From Siphonodentalium dalli (lineage: Eukaryota > Mollusca > Scaphopoda > Gadilida > Siphonodentaliidae), in assembly GCA_032622095.1 (NCBI GenBank), contig CP136062.1:166166090-166230089 (forward strand): a stretch of DNA of 64,000 bases, in the 5' to 3' direction. A program made the translations under genes and the position numbers. The notes below the pieces were generated by a model. It was not told the DNA's origin and made no database searches. It saw nothing but the letters and a program-made list of their open reading frames with translations. Positions 56,101-60,381 of this stretch are shown piece after piece (positions within the stretch are counted from its first letter, which is position 1; every line of letters starts with the position of its first letter).

Positions 56101-58269
56101 ATTCAAGCCACTCACTAACTAGTGACTATACAATAACTTAAATGAGTTAGTATATGGGACTAGTATACATATAATGGATAACATTTGTTTGAAAACTGTA
56201 TAAAAAGTACTCGACAACGATAATTTGTATTTTCGTATTCCGGCTAATCTGCCATCCGTAACAATACTTCGTACTCAACAGACTTCCAGAACTGGAAATC
56301 TGGTTACCTTATTCTACGACTTCGAGACTATAGAAACCAACAAACATATTTTAGTACAGTATATCCCTTTAAATTAACTCGTATTTAATGTGAAATTTGT
56401 TGTTTTTAGATAACAACATGGTATAGTGTCCTACTTTTTGACATTTTTGTGTGTGTGAACATTTTCCCACCATAATAGGGGGTACGTGTAAGGTTGGAGA
56501 GTTTGCGGTACTGTATATAGCTAGTTGTACAATTCCAACCCACAAAGGAGACCCTCTATAGCTAATTCTTTGAAAATGTCCTTTTCCCAATAGACACTGA
56601 GAAGCCGAGCTGGAATAATCGTGACACAGACGCCATTACCGAACACAGCCGAAGATTTCTGTCGTCTGCTTGTAGACACGGATTGCCACCTGGTGGTCAT
56701 GATGCACGGCGCAAAATCAACAATGCTCCAGGTATAATTTTAATTTGGTGACATATAACGGTACACTTAGATTTTCTAATGACCCGATTTGTCAGCGAGT
56801 TGCCTGGTATTGAGGGTGTCACCCTCCCCAACCCTGAATATCAGTTAACAGAGGGGTGAATACTGAATATCAGTTAACAGAGGGGTGAATACTGAATATC
56901 ACCTACGAAAATATGTATACAGATCGATCGAATTACTGACACTTTTCGATACCATCTATATTCATAACTTTTCTTAACATTAATCTGCCAAACCGATCCA
57001 CATGGGAAGAAAAGATCCAGAGACTCCAGTTGGCGACATGTTACTCCGTTTTCTGGCATGGTGATGACCGGATACGACGCGGTTGATCTGTGTATGCCTG
57101 TCACAAGCAAACTATAGCGCCCGATTAAAGGTACTCAATCTGATTAAGCGGCCCTCAATGACTTTTTATTTGGCTTCGGGAAGTTCGGGGGCAAAAATAT
57201 TTGATTCGAGTCGAGGATTCCACCCATAAAAGCTCAGAGTAATCAGATATTGATTTTTCAAATGTATTATTTTTCACCACCTGGAATATTAAGTGGCCCA
57301 GTAAAAGTCGACGCGAAGAGTGTCTCGGACAAAATTGCGGATGAAGATGGATAACTCAAAAATAAAGTGGCTTTTTTTGTGTCAGATATTTGACAAACCG
57401 ACAAAATTTCGTTGAACAAAATGTTGATAAATAACAGGATTTGGGCAATTTTATACTATAGTTGAAAGTGGTTAGCATTATTTTTTGGCAATTAATCGAT
57501 TCTGATAACTGAAGCGGCATTTCAAAACAAGTGTTGTTGTTGGAATCTGATGATATGGGGACCAACTAATCGGATTGAGTACCTTTAATAGAACGGAATC
57601 GAAAAGGCGCATTCTAGCCATCAAATAAGAAATTTGTCGCATCCAAAGTAGCATACCAGCCAGATAACATTTAAGACTGGTGTATATGAATCCTGAAAAT
57701 CGGCTAGTATAGCGGGGTATTAATCATGTGTACCGCAGTGGAAGTCCAAATGATTCCAACCTTAAACATGTGATTTTAATACTAGCTGAAACAAGTTCTC
57801 GAACCTTCGGGAGCCTTTATTCAGCGTCGGATGACCCCTTGGTGTGCTCACATTTTGACCTTAGACAACGCCTTTATGCATGCAGGGGCACATTTTAATC
57901 TTTTAAATATTTAAATATTTGGATTAAAGAAATTGATGCTCCTTGCTCAATTTAACATTTTTTTTTATTATTATTTAATTTTTTTAAATGTGTTTAAAAC
58001 TATGGTCATACGTTATGACCTGCACCAAGGTGCCCCGAGTCATCACAAATGATTGTAATATCATATGGTGTACTATAGTATACATTCTACAAGAATAAAA
58101 GTATTTTAACTTACTTGGCAGACATGTATTTCTCTCACAGGGCGCAGGCAGATACTGGCCACAGAAGTCAGGGACAGTCAAATGTGGGAAATTCAATATC
58201 TCCCTGACGGATTCAGAGCAGTTAGAAAATCTCACTACGAATAATCTGGAAATTCACCCTACCAACCAG
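20107..58269 (+). CDS. Receptor-type protein tyrosine phosphatase, tandem PTP domains (gene model, 11 exons, partial)
   Basis: Joining 20107-20186, 22104-22140, 31983-32080, 42015-42140, 45393-45544, 49497-49632, 50033-50182, 51670-51769, 53150-53220, 56594-56731 and 58141-58269 gives 405 full codons with no stop and consistent intron phases. Numbering from the first full codon, D1 spans about residues 1-240: substrate-loop remnant DHSRV (1-5), WPD loop at 130-132 with the general-acid Asp, catalytic CX5R loop C163-R169 in HCSAGIGRT, and Q-loop Q207/Q211 (MIQVVDQY). The linker with LPENRDKCRDHNILPPEKC (about 278-297) leads into D2 (from about 300), which has TQTPLPNT and RYWP. D1 should dephosphorylate phosphotyrosine on the cytosolic side of the membrane. 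Order and spacing match animal tandem-domain R-PTPs (type IIB or alpha/epsilon-like). Extracellular, transmembrane and catalytic D2 exons are not in view. Confidence 0.93.
20216..20750. mobile_element. TIR element (MITE) flanked by TTAA
   Basis: Left end TTAAAGATACGGGCGGCGTT and right end AACGCCGCCCGTGCCTTTAA form terminal inverted repeats of about 20 bp with few mismatches. TTAA sits at both outer edges (20216-20219 and 20747-20750). There is no open frame of note inside, so it is non-autonomous. A TTAA duplication suggests piggyBac-type mobilisation, but TTA/TAA (PIF/Harbinger) cannot be excluded. Confidence 0.8.
20751..21541. other. Intron DNA, nothing recognised
   Basis: AT-rich intron sequence between exons a and b with no coding, RNA or repeat signal that I can support, apart from short AT-dinucleotide runs near 21521-21545. 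Confidence 0.4.
21542..21757. mobile_element. Tc1/mariner-like MITE, copy 1 (right end eroded)
   Basis: Starts TA-CAGTAATGCCCTAAATAA and folds back over about 80 bp per arm (AGCAGAATTATGGGTAACTT on the left, AAGTTACCCATAATTCTGCT on the right). The outermost right TIR has drifted (TCGATTACTCAGTTTGAATT). A better-preserved relative lies at 44690-44903. CAGT ends with TA flanks fit the Tc1/mariner superfamily; no transposase is present. Confidence 0.85.
21798..22110. repeat. 37-41-bp tandem array that duplicates a 3' splice site
   Basis: About eight units, each containing a pyrimidine tract, CAG, GGATACATGTATATATACAT and CCATACAAC. The CAG triplets end at 21833, 21871, 21909, 21950, 21988, 22028, 22065 and 22103; the last is the true acceptor of the 37-nt PTP exon. 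Each upstream unit therefore repeats the intron end plus the first six exon bases GGATAC (one G is missing at 21909 and 22028). Stop-free frames across the array are by-products. Confidence 0.95.
22104..22140 (+). CDS. PTP exon b (37-nt exon, D1)
   Basis: Acceptor CTTTTTTCAG/GGATAC and donor CAGG/gtaagt. Twelve codons read GYEKPKEYIASQ and the last G starts a split Gly codon completed at 31983. The peptide follows NYID in exon a exactly as in other PTPs (NYIDGY...YIASQG). A 37-nt exon at this place is usual in this family. Its acceptor is the last of a run of eight near-identical acceptor-like sites. Confidence 0.92.
22142..23014. other. Intron DNA with poly-C tract
   Basis: Contains a C homopolymer at about 22381-22392 and, at about 22560-22700, a CTGTCTGTCTGTATGTATGT run followed by CTCGAAAACTGCTCGACCGA, which looks like part of a dispersed repeat. 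No gene seen. Confidence 0.4.
23015..24230. mobile_element. About 1.2-kb TIR element with internal tandem repeats
   Basis: The left end (TTCAACC, a G run, TCTGCAATTTTTTTTCCGAA, CACTAGG) is the reverse complement, with mismatches, of the right end near 24178-24228 (CCTAGTGTCTGGAATTTTTT ... GATTCAA). Inside, about 23465-23945, three imperfect repeats of about 166 bp each carry a GCCATCTTGGATTT block (23571, 23737, 23903) followed by similar text about TTTAGCACA and CTTCATATG. No coding capacity seen. A related CGGCCATCTTGGATTTC block recurs alone at about 31612. Confidence 0.7.
24600..25535. repeat. Imperfect direct repeats in an intron
   Basis: A motif running TCGAAAAAAA.GGTCGC, TTCGGAATGT, then CAGAGTCTACCTGTTTCCAG and a GGAAA block occurs at about 24670-24800 and 25160-25300. 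Its right half recurs at 25415-25530 together with TTTTAAGAATTTAAAGAGCG (about 25302 and 25473). Old, diverged copies; no coding signal. Confidence 0.6.
25648..28165. mobile_element. About 2.5-kb region bounded by about 40-bp inverted repeats
   Basis: The left boundary CTACAGTTGCGATCAAAATT (25648 onward, continuing TAAC, GAACCCTATAGAG) is the inverted match of the right boundary near 28125-28165 (CCATAGGGTTCAGTGTTAAA, TTTTGATCGCAACTGTAG). A second right-end copy lies at about 30350-30390, and similarity between the two right ends continues about 30 bp beyond the TIR (CCAGCAAGAAT, CTGAT.ACATC). The interior has several open frames (25761-26126, 27525-27791) without recognisable domains. Probably a DNA transposon or a nested pair; the class is unknown. 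Confidence 0.6.
27525..27791 (+). CDS. Unrecognised open frame without an ATG start
   Basis: From after a TAG at 27522 to TGA at 27789-27791 the frame is open for 88 codons and reads NIDGECWVSVAALKFAKCNW..., later CGIDSDDNDGVNDYEQLISI, ending TTQPL. Composition (balanced, acidic patch DSDDND, several Trp and Cys) looks more protein-like than the surrounding AT-rich frames. It has no internal Met, so it would have to be a terminal exon; CAG at 27550 or the TAG itself could be acceptors. It lies inside the TIR-bounded region, so it may belong to that element. Function unknown; it could be chance. Confidence 0.3.
   Translation, partial: NIDGECWVSVAALKFAKCNWRGKYESQAYTVIVKISAAPKCPFVSSTNPSKHTESPSVCGIDSDDNDGVNDYEQLISIPVICDTTQPL
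28166..29020. other. Intron/transposon DNA, no gene recognised
   Basis: Open frames of about 72 codons overlap at 28592-28857 on the + strand without familiar motifs. The segment sits between two copies of the same right-end repeat (28125 and 30350) and may be part of the P-type element described next. Confidence 0.35.
29021..29386 (-). pseudogene. P-element/THAP9-like transposase fragment
   Basis: The 121-codon frame contains LNGWRISIACLLELWKQLSE, then LLTNKLNQGYLENLFSGIRS, then GGFRDNPEANH. The pattern LTxxLNQ..LENLFsxIRxxGGxxDNP is the conserved C-terminal block of P-element-type (THAP9-like) transposases. Only this block is readable. On the same strand about 300 bp upstream (29725-29660) the frame reads KAHCTAINCTNARWKND, which resembles the first CX4C half of a THAP zinc finger, so a decayed transposon in this orientation is likely. 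The rest of the RNase-H-like core is not seen as one frame. Confidence 0.7.
29387..30911. other. Remains of transposon DNA, includes second right-end repeat
   Basis: Holds the possible THAP-like half finger at 29660-29725 (minus), a 119-codon + strand frame (29632-29991) with no known motif that overlaps it, and at 30350-30390 the sequence TCAGTGTTAAATTTTGATCG plus CAACTGTAG, a second copy of the 28125-28165 right end. Confidence 0.5.
30912..31089. mobile_element. Fold-back element, about 178 bp
   Basis: Outer arms ACACTTGTTGCATGGTTTCG and CGAAACAATGCAACAAGTGT are inverted and nearly perfect. Inner arms GAGGATTTATTAACCC, GAAGTTAATATT and their complements AATATTAACTTC and TGATAAATCCTC meet around a GGCCACAGGCC centre. 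It is a non-coding hairpin-type MITE. Confidence 0.85.
31090..31982. other. Intron DNA with two poly-C tracts
   Basis: C homopolymers at about 31411-31425 and 31818-31828, and a CGGCCATCTTGGATTTC block at 31612 shared with the 23-24 kb element, suggest another eroded copy of that family between them. No gene seen. Confidence 0.4.
31983..32080 (+). CDS. PTP exon c (D1)
   Basis: Acceptor TTATTTCCTCAG/GAGC and donor GGCGTG/gttagt (a less common but valid donor). The first two bases finish a Gly codon begun at 22140, then 32 codons include KDLWRMLWQ and RAIVMLTRQEEAGV, the conserved central block of a PTP domain. Family members usually have Pro after the SQG of exon b; here it is Ala. Confidence 0.93.
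32081..32589. other. Intron DNA, nothing recognised
   Basis: About 500 bp of single-copy-looking sequence between the exon at 31983 and the start of the 43-bp array. Small open frames only. Confidence 0.4.
32590..41590. repeat. 9-kb minisatellite, about 43-bp units, inside a PTP intron
   Basis: About 205 units beginning GGCATTATATCCCCCATCAC, then ATTCATTCAATTATAG and ATCTCAT. Unit lengths are mostly 42, 43 and 46 bp because of CCCC versus CCCCC and CATCAC versus CATCATCAC. Other variants are ATTCGTTCAA, TATAGATATC, TTGCATTATG and TCGATTATATATATC. Most units carry AGATCT. Open frames of 65-112 codons (repeats of HSFNYRSHGIISP) arise only because many units lack stops in one frame. The array occupies 9.0 kb of the 9.9-kb intron between the exons at 31983 and 42015. 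Confidence 0.97.
33945..38927. repeat. Higher-order duplication of about 2.4-2.6 kb inside the 43-bp array
   Basis: 33945-36505 and 36583-38927 carry the same order of rare unit variants (for example CCAACACATT at 34201 and 36839, TTAAAGATATCATGGAATT at 34741 and 37379) at an offset of 2638. At 35660-36090 the left copy holds a five-unit (215-bp) tandem duplication, seen as CGATTATATATATC at both about 35688 and 35903, that the right copy lacks; after it the offset drops to 2423. I noticed one base difference (ATTACATC at 35016 versus ATTATATC). Parts of the pattern recur again near 39690 and 40075. Confidence 0.9.
41592..42014. other. Intron end, nothing recognised
   Basis: About 420 bp between the array and the exon at 42015. 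GTTAGTCA motifs recur several times at about 41680-41790 in both orientations (TTAGTCAC, AGTGACT), a weak local repeat. Confidence 0.4.
42015..42140 (+). CDS. PTP exon d (D1)
   Basis: Acceptor TTACATTCAG/ACG and donor AAG/gtaatt, both phase 0, 42 codons. Reads TKCEQYWPANVSGSMKFDDI, then the strand region ending FEVSK. KCEQYWP is a hallmark of the PTP core between the central block and the WPD loop. An (AT)n run follows about 12 bp after the donor (42152-42173). Confidence 0.94.
42141..43619. other. Intron DNA, AT microsatellite, no gene recognised
   Basis: Contains an alternating AT run at 42152-42173. Minus-strand open frames at 42849-43306 (69-79 codons) show no recognisable motif. Confidence 0.4.
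43620..44145. repeat. Dispersed repeat, copy 1 (second copy at 51970-52325)
   Basis: Blocks shared in order with 51970-52325: ATTACGCGCG, TGTTTCGCCTGGGCG, GGGGGTT.TATTTATA, GAGGCCGAG, GGTAAAA.GTGTAGTTG, GAATTTCAATTTCGT, then after a gap TCTATAATTACAA.CATGGG and TTGAGCGC.TTACCATTTC. Copies are about 80 percent alike by eye. No coding capacity; class unknown. Confidence 0.75.
44690..44903. mobile_element. Tc1/mariner-like MITE, copy 2 (intact)
   Basis: TA, then CAGTAATGCCCTAAATTATC at the left; CGATTATTTAGGACATTACTG, then TA at the right (element 44692-44901). Long arms fold back on each other around AAAGCTCAGTGAGAGCTTTC. Same family as 21542-21757, with both TIR ends preserved. TA flanks and CAGT ends indicate Tc1/mariner; no transposase inside. 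Confidence 0.9.
44904..45392. other. Intron DNA with a small inverted repeat
   Basis: AACATTCTGACCAA at about 44939 is matched in inverse by TTGGTCAGAATGTT at about 45007. Otherwise no feature recognised before the exon at 45393. Confidence 0.4.
45393..45544 (+). CDS. PTP exon e (D1, WPD loop)
   Basis: Acceptor TTCGATTCACAG/GAA and donor CACTGTAG/gtaagg. Fifty codons plus two bases. Encodes FQFTSWPDKGVP, the WPD loop with the general-acid aspartate, and ends GKGPLVVHC, with the catalytic cysteine as its last full codon. The split AG/T codon (Ser) joins to exon f, so the signature motif is assembled across this intron. Confidence 0.96.
45620..45870. repeat. Degenerate palindromes related to the 46-kb element
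   Basis: Two imperfect hairpins (GCCAATGCATTCTCTTATAT at 45628 with its complement near 45700, and TACATTCTCTTACATATGCG at 45740 with its complement near 45810) resemble the hairpins at 46159-46353. ACGGGTTAACGGGTTAA at 45853 may be a decayed end. Probably an older relative of that element. Confidence 0.6.
46015..46384. mobile_element. piggyBac-like MITE with paired 67-bp hairpins
   Basis: TTAA then CCCTTTACCCAACA at the left; TGTTGGGTAAAGGG then TTAA at the right (element 46019-46380). TTAA duplication plus CCCTTT ends fit piggyBac. Inside, 46159-46225 and 46287-46353 are each near-perfect palindromes (26-bp arms starting CCAATGCATTCTCTTATATA) and are exact reverse complements of one another. 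No coding capacity. A partial copy lies at 58811-59157. Confidence 0.88.
46796..47376. mobile_element. TTAA-flanked MITE with AGGGGTACTGTACG ends, copy 1
   Basis: TTAA, then AGGGGTACTGTACGCCA at the left; TGGCGTACAGTACCCCT, then TTAA at the right. The 573-bp interior has no open frame of note. A second copy is at 55817-56372 with matching interior blocks (CACTCA.TAACTAG.GAC, CAATAACTTAAATGA, TGGGACTAGTAT, TACTCGACAACGA). Confidence 0.87.
47377..47714. other. Intron DNA, part of a dispersed repeat
   Basis: CCCGGGCTATAGTCCTCGAA followed by CTGACGTCACGGTTG at about 47627-47680 matches CCCGGGCTATATTCATCGAA and CCGAAGTCACGGTTG at about 44176-44230, so both belong to a dispersed family. No gene seen. 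Confidence 0.45.
47715..48065. repeat. Trinucleotide microsatellite (CAT/CGT)n, about 350 bp
   Basis: Interrupted runs of CAT, CGT and CCT triplets. Open frames on both strands (poly-Ser or poly-Ile, Asp/Met-rich on the minus strand) follow from triplet repetition and are not treated as genes. Confidence 0.93.
48360..49320 (-). pseudogene. Decayed LINE reverse transcriptase 3' fragment
   Basis: On the minus strand, across several frameshifts, the sequence reads LKYSLNRITLDTIYRAYILP and PLMDYADVVG (about 49195-49105), then ELGWQTLTNRRNSHRINI (about 49000), later LRNYSSDLNAD (about 48655), CRCGHLTEEANLYFL (about 48598), VKNINLEKLLLGD (about 48495) and FRAVQLYTTSTSRF (about 48400). This is the order of the C-terminal thumb and tail of CR1/Jockey-type LINE proteins. 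It is 5'-truncated, full of indels, and antisense to the PTP gene. A G run at 48230-48241 lies just downstream. Confidence 0.75.
49497..49632 (+). CDS. PTP exon f (D1, catalytic loop end and Q-loop start)
   Basis: Acceptor TTGTTTTCAG/T and donor GTTGTG/gtaagt. Together with exon e it completes HCSAGIGRTGTF, keeping the catalytic Cys, the phosphate-binding Arg and the Thr after it. Continues AIDYLINQGVARGGVDVN and RRQRVNMIQVV. The inserted RGG stretch in the helix region is slightly longer than I expect for the family. Confidence 0.96.
49633..50032. other. Intron, nothing recognised
   Basis: About 400-bp intron between exons f and g without repeats or coding signal. Confidence 0.5.
50033..50182 (+). 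CDS. PTP exon g (end of D1, linker)
   Basis: Acceptor CTCCATTCCAG/GAT and donor ATGGAC/gtgagt, phase 0, 50 codons. Starts DQYKLVYDCALEAL, whose Gln completes the Q-loop (QVVDQ across the intron), and goes into the D1-D2 linker with LRQLKRPNP and LQEQMD. Confidence 0.94.
50183..51669. other. Intron, nothing recognised
   Basis: No repeats, RNA genes or coding signal that I can support, although the 51060-51660 part has a few TTGGTCAATTGTT-like near-repeats around 51400. Confidence 0.4.
51670..51769 (+). CDS. PTP exon h (D1-D2 linker)
   Basis: Acceptor TACATTTCAG/ATC and donor CCCC/gtaagt; 33 codons plus one base. Encodes IIRQLSRRHTEDDFTCARLP and ENRDKCRDHNILP. The LPENRxKxRxxxxLPP pattern at the start of D2 is characteristic of tandem-domain receptor PTPs. 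Confidence 0.94.
51970..52325. repeat. Dispersed repeat, copy 2
   Basis: Relative of 43620-44145, in the same orientation and shorter by an internal gap. It has an extra local duplication of CGACCCCGAGGCCGAGC / CTACCCCGAGACCGAGC near 52098-52140. The rest of the 51770-53149 intron shows nothing else I can name. Confidence 0.75.
53150..53220 (+). CDS. PTP exon i (start of D2)
   Basis: Acceptor TAAATTTCAG/CT and donor ATTCCG/gtgggt. Two bases finish a Pro codon, then 23 codons read EKCRPYLSTFGYSSDFINAV and YIP. Joining phase 0 to 56594 gives NAVYIP-TLRSRAGIIVTQTPLP, which aligns without gaps to other D2 domains and so supports 53220 as a real exon end. The same donor is repeated in every unit of the following array, and the frame stays open to a TAA at 53797-53799. 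Confidence 0.93.
53201..54682. repeat. 30-bp tandem array that duplicates an exon end and 5' splice site
   Basis: More than 40 units reading GTGGGTATAATTAATGCTGT then ATATATTCCG. The unit equals the last 18-20 bases of exon i (ATCAATGCTGTATATATTCC) plus its donor and the next intron bases. No unit has a stop in the exon frame, so 53150-53799 is one frame coding repeats of GIINAVYIPV. A one-base loss at 53791 closes it. The same one-base-short unit recurs at about 54028, 239 bp later, showing an eight-unit higher-order duplication. Two units (54147, 54523) end in CCCACCAGT, a local inversion-like variant. The 304-codon minus-strand frame here is a shadow. Confidence 0.96.
54683..55816. other. 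Intron DNA, nothing recognised
   Basis: AT-rich, single-copy-looking sequence with no frame, RNA or repeat that I can support. Confidence 0.45.
55817..56372. mobile_element. TTAA-flanked MITE with AGGGGTACTGTACG ends, copy 2
   Basis: TTAA, then AGGGGTACTGTACGCCA at the left; the right end is more worn (TAGTACAGTATATCCCT, then TTAA). Interior matches 46796-47376 in order. It lies in the intron before exon j, ending about 220 bp from its acceptor. Confidence 0.83.
56594..56731 (+). CDS. PTP exon j (D2)
   Basis: Acceptor TTTTCCCAATAG/ACA and donor CTCCAG/gtataa, phase 0, 46 codons. Reads TLRSRAGIIVTQTPLPNTAE, DFCRLLVDTDCHLVVMMHGA, KSTMLQ. TQTPLPNT..DF..L and VVMM are standard D2 landmarks. The usual Trp after DF is Cys here (DFCRL), a divergence often seen in pseudophosphatase D2 domains. 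Confidence 0.93.
56840..56900. repeat. Short direct repeat, two copies plus
   Basis: GAATATCAGTTAACAGAGGG followed by GTGAATACT is repeated immediately (29-bp period), with a third partial start GAATATCAC. Confidence 0.9.
57125..57588. mobile_element. TTAA-flanked MITE with AGGTACTCAATC ends
   Basis: TTAA, then AGGTACTCAATCTGATTA at the left; TAATCGGATTGAGTACCT, then TTAA at the right. The 456-bp interior has no plausible coding frame. The layout (TTAA then AGG...GTACT) resembles the 46.8-kb family but the interiors are unrelated. Confidence 0.83.
57589..58140. other. Intron end, nothing recognised
   Basis: T-rich intron sequence leading to exon k; a short AT-rich direct repeat AAATATTTAAATATTT at about 57905. 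Confidence 0.4.
58141..58269 (+). CDS. PTP exon k (D2, last exon seen)
   Basis: Acceptor TTTCTCTCACAG/GGC and donor ACCAACCAG/gtgtgt, phase 0, 43 codons: GAGRYWPQKSG, then TVKCGKFNISL and a terminal NLEIHPTNQ. RYWP is the D2 equivalent of the D1 QYWP motif. The later D2 exons, including its WPD-like and CX5R-like loops, were not found up to 64000. Confidence 0.9.
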
Positions 58270-58810
58270 GTGTGTGCATGCATCTATGTATATTAATGTA
58301 CATCTGTACATTGATTTGTCTAAAGAATTACGTGGGTACACATATATACATTGGTTTGCAATTAGGTACATACACACGTTCATGTCATAGATACTGCTGA
58401 TACCAGCATGGAATGATGGGTCAATCAAAAAACACAAAATCAGTTTATTTAATGTGATCAAAATAATATATATGTCCCATATTGTGTGAATATATATTTG
58501 TCGCAGACGTGGGTGTGTGTGTGTGGTCATGTATTAAGTTGCAACTTCGAAACAATACTGTGTTTTTTGTGTGATGTTCAGACTCCTGGCATACGCGACA
58601 AACGATGATACGTGATACATATTGTTTTTGTATTAATTTCATTAAGACCAGTAAGCAAGGTAGGGATGTGACTTTTTCCGATGGTGTGATTTTCCAAGCA
58701 TAAGTTAGTATGCAATGTGGTGTGTTGAGACCAAAATCGATAGTTTTCAACTGATGTACTTTGGACTGAAATGGACATCAGTTGGACAATTTCCATCCAT
58801 TAGTAGATGG

Positions 58811-59157
58811 TTAACCCTTTACCCAACAAACCGGCCAAAACCGGCCAAATAAAGCTTCAACAGCCTAAAATATCTTCGGTCTGTCTCAATAGAACCATAC
58901 AAATATGGATATCATTGGAACCGGCTCCTTGACCACATTGTGATAGTTACAGTTATGCCCTGTGCCAATGCATTCTCTTATATATGCGAGTCGACCATAG
59001 GTCGCCTCGCATATATAAGAGAATGCATTGGCCTAAAAAAAATCTTTTTTTCTTATATTCTTTAACAATTTTTAATGTGTTAAGCCAATGCATTCTCTTA
59101 TATATGCGAGGCGACCTATGGTCGACTCGCATATATAAGAGAATGCATTGGCACAGG
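58811..59157. mobile_element. piggyBac-like MITE, copy 2, right end missing
   Basis: Begins TTAA, CCCTTTACCCAACAAACC like the 46-kb copy and follows it closely, including both 67-bp hairpins (starting at about 58964 and 59090), up to GGCACAGGGC at about 59157. The right terminal TGTTGGGTAAAGGG-TTAA is absent, so this copy is truncated. Confidence 0.88.
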
Positions 59158-59160
59158 GCC

Positions 59161-59888
59161 CAAGGAATTTCTATCAGTTGTAAAGCTTGACCGGTTGGGA
59201 TAAATAATAGCTACAAGAGTGCAAGTTGAATTTCTATGACTTGGAATTCTCGGTCTGGTCTAGGGTGCAGAGTAGACTCGTAAAAAACACGTTTAGGGTT
59301 GAATTCTTCTTGCTTGTTCTACACGACTGATTAAAACCATTTGATATTTACGAACTCTTTGATAAATCGTGTCGTTTCTCAGAACACATATATGGCTAGC
59401 TGATGTTTCTATGCTGTTCCAACTTCGGACTAAAGCAATATATAAATTTCCATTTGTCATAAAATTCGTTTTCGTTGATGGTCCAGTTCAGTTTTGGGAT
59501 TCTCCCTCATGGGATAGATACCCGGCGCTATCGCGAGGTGAAGATGCATGGGAACGGTTTTACTCTTATATGCGACGAACGCAATAGAAAATGAGTTAAA
59601 TTTAATGCTTTATTACACTCTTGTTCCTAGAAGTACAGTGTTATTGCTGTTCCATATTTACAAATCCGTATGGAACGTACGTTCCATACGATTCCCGTTG
59701 ACGACAGATTACGTAAATAACGTTCCCATCAAGCATCAACCATGCATGACACCGGAACTATAAAATAAAAGCATCACCATACTTGACAAAACAAGCCATG
59801 TGTGTGCCTAGCTAAACCTTGTAAGCCTGTAATTTTAATGCAGGGATTATTCCAAGACGTGTGACGTGTAATAAACACAGAACGACAC
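59161..59888. other. Flanking/intron DNA with one perfect palindrome
   Basis: A 24-bp perfect palindrome (CGTATGGAACGT and its complement) sits at 59667-59690. A 72-codon + strand frame at 59369-59587 has no recognisable motif and no splice-consistent relation to the PTP. Confidence 0.45.
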
Positions 59889-60000
59889 GTGTGTTAATGG
59901 GTTTGTTGATACGGCACTTGTGCAATCGCGGAAGGATATAATTCGATGTTGCGCCCTCGTGCTAACACTCGTGCCGTATAAACAAACACATTAACACACT
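59889..60000. mobile_element. Fold-back element, about 110 bp
   Basis: Left arm GTGTTAATGGGTTTGTTGAT-ACGGCAC and right arm GTGCCGTATAAACAAACACA-TTAACAC are inverted, with small mismatches, around a GC-richer centre (TTGCGCCCTCG). Confidence 0.8.
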
Positions 60001-60095
60001 CGTATAGTTGTATGTATTCCACGAGAAATGGCTGATTACATACGCACGAGAAGAATAGGGGTCTCGTTAGCCTCACATCTCAAAATAGAATCTTT

Positions 60096-60380
60096 GGGTC
60101 TAAAATTGTTTGAGGGTAAAATTGTTTGAGGGTAAAATTGTTTGAGGGTAAAATTGGTTGTACTAAAATATTCTCAAAACTTCCAAAATATCAAAACCCA
60201 AAACTTCCAAAATATCAAAACCCAAAAAAAAAATTCAAAACTTCCAAAATTTATTTTTCCAAAAAATTTCAAAAACCCAAAACTTCCAAAAACAAATAAT
60301 TCAAAACCCCAAAATTATTTTTCCAAAAGAAAAAATTTCAAAACCCCCAAAATTATTTCTCCAAAAAAAAAGTTTAAATA
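60096..60380. repeat. 17-bp tandem repeat followed by A-rich degenerate repeat
   Basis: 60096-60160: TAAAATTGTTTGAGGG repeats with a 17-bp period, about 3.5 copies. 60165-60380: degenerate copies of CAAAACTTCCAAAAT and variants, strongly A/C biased. The 79-codon Lys/Asn-rich frame over it reflects base composition. Confidence 0.85.
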
Positions 60381-60381
60381 A

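Noticed and set aside
59369-59587. Possible further PTP exon (frame with FVDGPVQFWDSPSWDRYPAL)
   Set aside because: No WPD, CX5R or other D2 motif, and no acceptor and donor in a phase that joins exon k.
60142-60381. 79-codon Lys/Asn/Phe-rich frame
   Set aside because: Composed of degenerate A-rich CAAAACTTCCAAAA repeats.
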